7,505 nt of DNA from Planctomycetaceae bacterium (lineage in GTDB: Bacteria > Planctomycetota > Planctomycetia > Planctomycetales > Planctomycetaceae): assembly GCA_015487825.1 (NCBI GenBank), contig WFOZ01000558.1, forward strand, positions 1 through 7,505, written 5' to 3'. Below, piece by piece: positions 6,953-7,505 of the stretch. Position 1 is the stretch's first letter, and every line of letters starts with the position of its first letter. The notes under the pieces are model-generated. The model saw nothing but the letters and a program-made list of their open reading frames with translations. It had not been told where the DNA came from and searched no databases. A program made the position numbers and the translations under genes.

Positions 6953-7505
6953 ATGTTAAGAAATATTTCCAGGAAATCCTTTTCTTTGAAATTACAGGCC
7001 GCTCTGTCTTTTCTGACAATTGCCTCTGTTTTGAGCATTGGGTCTTTCTCCCGGCATAATCTTCAGGCTGAAGAAACAAAAAACCAGATCTCCTGGACTT
7101 CAAGCCAGTTGAGCGAACACTTCTTTTCTGAAGGAGTTTCTGCAGGGGATTTGAATAAAGATGGGCATGCTGATCTGGTTTACGGGCCGTTCTGGTTTGA
7201 AGGGCCAACGTGGAAGAAAAAGCATATTATCTACAACCCCAAGCCGTTCGACCCACACGGTTACGCCGACAACTTCTTCATCTACGTCGATGACATCAAC
7301 GGTGATGGCTGGGACGATGTACTTGTATTCGGTTTTCCCGGTCAAGCGGCTCACTGGTATGAAAATCCGCAGAATCGCGAACGGCCGTGGGATAAACATC
7401 TGGCGACCAAGGTGGTTGATAATGAATCGCCAACTTATGTCGATCTGACTGGCGATGGGCAAAGGGAAATCGTTTGCTCTCAGGCAGGAACATTCGGTTA
7501 TGCAA
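6953..7505 (+). CDS. Exported FG-GAP/VCBS-repeat protein, partial (C-terminus beyond the right edge)
   Basis: The first 184 codons are present, with no stop before the edge. The N-terminus is a Sec-type signal peptide: basic residues R3, R7, K8 and K13, a hydrophobic core at about 14-32, and a likely cleavage after LQA (37-39), just before EET. The mature part shows FG-GAP repeats with Ca-binding loops at D66-L-N-K-D-G-H-A-D74, D114-I-N-G-D-G-W-D-D122 and D164-L-T-G-D-G-Q-R-E172. Between loops the pattern W-F-E-G-P (81-85) then W87 recurs as W-Y-E-N-P (135-139) then W146. This suggests regular beta-propeller blades. Such proteins fold as integrin-alpha-like propellers outside the cytoplasm and are abundant in planctomycetes. 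The ligand or role here is unknown. Since the C-terminus is missing, a fused catalytic or lectin domain cannot be excluded. The gene follows the large helical-protein gene by 117 bp with its own strong ribosome binding site. I see no clear promoter, so co-transcription remains open. Confidence 0.9.
   Translation, partial: MLRNISRKSFSLKLQAALSFLTIASVLSIGSFSRHNLQAEETKNQISWTSSQLSEHFFSEGVSAGDLNKDGHADLVYGPFWFEGPTWKKKHIIYNPKPFDPHGYADNFFIYVDDINGDGWDDVLVFGFPGQAAHWYENPQNRERPWDKHLATKVVDNESPTYVDLTGDGQREIVCSQAGTFGYA

Overview
The window looks like chromosomal DNA from a planctomycete, probably of the Gimesia/Planctomyces kind. This is inferred from gene content and style rather than from a marker gene. 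It has moderate G+C, starts that mostly lack a Shine-Dalgarno sequence, a secreted FG-GAP/VCBS protein with W-[YF]-E-x-P repeats, a Stp1-type PP2C phosphatase, a BshB1-like LmbE deacetylase, and a very large soluble helical protein with no familiar catalytic domain. There is no sign of a mobile element, CRISPR array, tRNA or rRNA.

Left part (1-2397), all on the minus strand. In transcription order there is a PIG-L/LmbE deacetylase (2397-1672), a 192-bp gap, a PPM/PP2C Ser/Thr phosphatase (1479-739), and a multi-pass membrane protein that starts at 691 and runs off the left edge. The last two are 47 bp apart and probably co-transcribed. The deacetylase has a good -10 box (TATAAT) upstream.

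Middle (2398-2800): a 403-bp divergent intergenic region. It holds the deacetylase promoter, an imperfect hairpin at 2623-2654, and a perfect 12-bp palindrome followed by a T-run just ahead of the next gene.

Right part (2801-7505), plus strand. A 1344-residue protein (2801-6835) is predicted to be cytoplasmic and almost wholly alpha-helical. TPR/PPR-like hairpins in its first half are joined to a helical second half by a strongly acidic, tryptophan-containing linker. After 117 bp comes a gene with a clear ribosome binding site (6943-6948). It encodes an exported FG-GAP-repeat protein that is cut by the right edge.

The genes do not form an obvious single pathway. The phosphatase and its membrane neighbour may share an operon, while the other genes look like separate transcription units. 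The least explained item is the 1344-residue protein, which is the best candidate here for something undescribed. I see no defence or other multi-gene system that I could name.
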